From contig JAGWOU010000080.1 of assembly GCA_028870815.1 (NCBI GenBank), positions 1 through 7,258 on the forward strand: a stretch of DNA of 7,258 bases, written 5' to 3'. Both the position numbers and the translations under genes were made by a program. Source of the DNA: Rhodospirillales bacterium (GTDB taxonomy: Bacteria > Pseudomonadota > Alphaproteobacteria > Acetobacterales > Acetobacteraceae). Each line of letters opens with the position of its first letter. The first letter of the stretch is position 1. The notes under the pieces are model-generated. The model saw only the letters and a list, made by a program, of their open reading frames with translations. It had not been told where the DNA came from and ran no database searches. Shown here piece by piece: positions 5,633 to 7,258 of this stretch.

Positions 5633-6250
5633 CTATTCCGGGCGCCGCATGTCAAAGCGGCTGTCTGGGCTGATCTCAGTATAAGCTGTAGGGCCACCTG
5701 CACGAAGAATCACCTGAGCGCCGAACGTGTCAAACACGCCATCTTTGAGTAGATCGGGCTTGATATGCACCCCCACCACCTCGCCAAGCACCAGCCAAGC
5801 CGGCGCGTCCTCCCCGCGCCAGCCTTTCAGCCTAATGATATCCGAAACGCGACATTCAAAATTCACACCCGCTGCGGCAACCATGGGCGGCGCCACCAGT
5901 CTCGCTGACGCCTTTTCCAGCCCCGCGAGTTCAAATTCATCCACGCCGTAACGGGCCGGAGCGCTACTCTGGTTCATCGCCGCCGCCAGCTTGCGGTCAG
6001 CCAGATTCCAGACAAACTCGCCGGTCTCCCGCGCATTGCGCAGCGTATCCTTCTCACCATTGCTCGAAAAACCGATAATGGGCGGCGTGTAGCAAAAGCC
6101 GTTGAAAAAGCTGTACGGCGCCAGATTTACGTTACCATCCCCACCTATTGTGGAAATCCAGCCGATAGGACGCGGCCCTACGATGGCATTGAAGGGATCA
6201 TGCGTAAGTCCATGTCCCGCGGCGGGCTCGTAAAAATACTTCTGCTTCAC
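5633..6250 (-). CDS. Flavin reductase-like (FMN-binding split-barrel) family protein
   Basis: A 205-aa soluble protein of the flavin reductase-like domain family (PF01613 type). Family segments: PRPIGWIST (26-34), VNLAPYSFFN (41-50), FSSNGEKDT (61-69), the WNLA and MNQSS segments (81-84, 92-96), VDEFELAGL (103-111), and a C-terminal RAGGPTAYTE...FDMRRP ending. Members bind FMN and many reduce flavin with NAD(P)H or act as partners of monooxygenases; the partner and substrate here are unknown. It starts with GTG 6250, preceded by AGGAG (6257-6261) with a 6-nt spacer; no ATG gives the full N-terminus. It lies 19 nt downstream of acpS in the same direction, so it is probably the last gene of the rel-acpS operon, although no functional link to them is evident. 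It converges on the DUF952 gene with a 3-nt gap. Confidence 0.9.
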   Translation of the reverse strand: MKQKYFYEPAAGHGLTHDPFNAIVGPRPIGWISTIGGDGNVNLAPYSFFNGFCYTPPIIGFSSNGEKDTLRNARETGEFVWNLADRKLAAAMNQSSAPARYGVDEFELAGLEKASARLVAPPMVAAAGVNFECRVSDIIRLKGWRGEDAPAWLVLGEVVGVHIKPDLLKDGVFDTFGAQVILRAGGPTAYTEISPDSRFDMRRPE

Positions 6251-6269
6251 GAGTCGCTCCTTGAAAGTC

Positions 6270-6695
6270 TTAGACCTCTAACCTCTCCGGCACGGCTGAA
6301 ATGATCACCTGCGCATAGGCATAGGGATATTCATCAGTCAGCGAAACAAATACCTTTGCCACGAGCCCAACCGGCGTGAGTTCGCGCAACCGTTCCAACG
6401 CCCCGCCGGAAAGCGCCATGGTGGGCTGGCCGCTAGCCAGATTCACCACATTTAGATCCGACATGAATACACCGCGCGCGAACCCGGTCCCCAGAGCTTT
6501 GGCGCAAGCTTCCTTGGCGGCAAAGCGTTTGGCGTAGCTAGACGCGCGGGAGTGTGGACGCCTATCGCTGCGCGCGCGCTCAATTTCTGAGAACACCCTT
6601 AAGGTAAAGCGCTCGCCATGCTTCTCAAGCACTTTTTCAATTCGCCTTATATCACAGAGATCGGTTCCCAGGCCGATGATGACTGCCGCAGTCAA
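6270..6695 (-). CDS. acpS: Holo-[acyl-carrier-protein] synthase
   Basis: Transfers 4'-phosphopantetheine from coenzyme A to the conserved Ser of apo-ACP, activating it for fatty acid synthesis in the cytosol. The 141-aa length is slightly above the usual 120-135. Signatures: IIGLGTDLCDIRRIE (6-20, Mg ligand Asp12), YAKRFAAKEACAKALGTG (54-71, Mg ligand Glu62), and the C-terminal SLTDEYPYAYAQVII (118-132); the Asp in place of the His of Gram-positive enzymes is usual in alphaproteobacteria. The start is TTG 6695: no in-frame ATG or GTG lies between it and the upstream stop, and the family N-terminus needs these residues. Minus-strand AGGTGGAG, ending 11 nt upstream, can serve as ribosome-binding site. 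The start overlaps the rel stop as TTGA, so translation is probably coupled. Confidence 0.95.
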   Translation of the reverse strand: MTAAVIIGLGTDLCDIRRIEKVLEKHGERFTLRVFSEIERARSDRRPHSRASSYAKRFAAKEACAKALGTGFARGVFMSDLNVVNLASGQPTMALSGGALERLRELTPVGLVAKVFVSLTDEYPYAYAQVIISAVPERLEV

Positions 6696-7258
6696 TTCCG
6701 TGCCCGCTCCACCTGGGCGATACCGCTAGCAGCGCGCAACCCGGCGATGACCTGGTTCAGATGCCTTGTATCCTGCACCTCTATGTCCACCAGAGCTTCG
6801 AAGAAATCCTGCTGCCGATGAACAATTTTCAAATTGGAAATGGCACCCTCCTGTTTGGCGACGGCATTGGCCAGGGCCGCCAAGGCGCCTGGGGCATTGC
6901 TGGCAATGACGCTCACCCGGCCGGTGAATGTCTGCGCCTTGGCGTTGGCCCTCGCCTCCTCGTTCCAGTCTACATCAATAAAGCGCTCCGGCGTCGCCGC
7001 GTATTGATCAAGCTGCGCACAATCCTTCGCGTGGATGGTAATCGGCTTACCTGTCGTGACAATGCCGACAATCTTGTCCCCCGGCAGCGGATGGCAGCAG
7101 CCCGCGTAGTGCACGTCCATCCCGGCAACCAGCCCGGTAATGGGCGAACCTGCATCGACGCGTGGCGTATTGCGCGGCGAGCGTGCGGACAGTGCCCCGC
7201 CCATAAACGCCGGCAGCATACGCGGGGTGCGAACCTCCTTCAACGCCGGATATGCGGC
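6692..7258 (-). CDS. RelA/SpoT-type (p)ppGpp synthetase/hydrolase, C-terminal part (5' end outside window)
   Basis: Open from the window edge to TGA 6692, 188 codons. The visible part is the regulatory C-terminus only. It contains the zinc-finger/RIS domain, with MDVHYAGCCHPLPGD (residues 47-61 of the visible part; Cys54, Cys55, His56) and ITIHAKDC (73-80; His76, Cys80). An ACT (RRM) domain follows, starting about residue 113 with GRVSVIASNAPGALAALANA. These regions bind the ribosome/tRNA and govern the balance of (p)ppGpp synthesis and hydrolysis in the stringent response. The catalytic hydrolase and synthetase domains lie outside the window, so whether both are active cannot be seen; most alphaproteobacteria have one bifunctional long Rel/Rsh, which is the likely identity. 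The last visible upstream codons (AAYPALKEVRT) are in frame, and nothing suggests a true start here. Confidence 0.95.
   Translation of the reverse strand, partial: AAYPALKEVRTPRMLPAFMGGALSARSPRNTPRVDAGSPITGLVAGMDVHYAGCCHPLPGDKIVGIVTTGKPITIHAKDCAQLDQYAATPERFIDVDWNEEARANAKAQTFTGRVSVIASNAPGALAALANAVAKQEGAISNLKIVHRQQDFFEALVDIEVQDTRHLNQVIAGLRAASGIAQVERARN

Noticed and set aside
5644..5661. GCCGC/GCGGC hairpin just past the convergent stops as a terminator
   Set aside because: The stem is only 5 bp with an 8-nt loop and has no T-run on either strand.

Overview
The window looks like chromosomal DNA of a GC-rich alphaproteobacterium; genus is not determinable from it. Lineage clues are the partial FYDLN/TIGR02300 zinc-ribbon gene next to aroA-cmk, a CP4-like (class II) EPSP synthase, a Rel/SpoT C-terminus followed directly by acpS, and an AcpS with the alphaproteobacterial 'SLTDE' motif. 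No rRNA, tRNA, CRISPR array, insertion sequence or phage gene was seen.

Layout. Left (1-2301): the FYDLN gene runs leftwards off the edge. From a 64-100 bp divergent gap, aroA and cmk run rightwards as a 4-bp-overlapping pair (shikimate pathway; CMP/dCMP phosphorylation). Middle (2320-5110): a leftward two-gene operon, a beta-alanine:pyruvate-type class III aminotransferase followed 34 bp later by an NAD(P)-dependent semialdehyde dehydrogenase. Together they fit oxidation of an omega-amino acid or amine by way of its semialdehyde. The operon ends in a clear intrinsic terminator lying inside the last codons of cmk. A 180 bp divergent region (5111-5290) separates the aminotransferase from a small rightward DUF952 gene, and carries an AT-rich palindrome over a possible promoter. 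Right (5633-7258): a leftward operon with the C-terminal third or less of a rel/spoT (p)ppGpp synthetase/hydrolase, acpS (TTG start overlapping the rel stop) and a flavin reductase-like gene.

The housekeeping genes are ordinary. Most useful for follow-up are the terminator nested in cmk, the aminotransferase/dehydrogenase pairing and its candidate operator, the possible short leader peptide ahead of aroA, and the fact that two usually longer alphaproteobacterial gene strings (aroA-cmk-rpsA and acpS-lepB-rnc-era) both break off here around an accessory metabolic segment. I see no convincing wholly novel biological system in this window.
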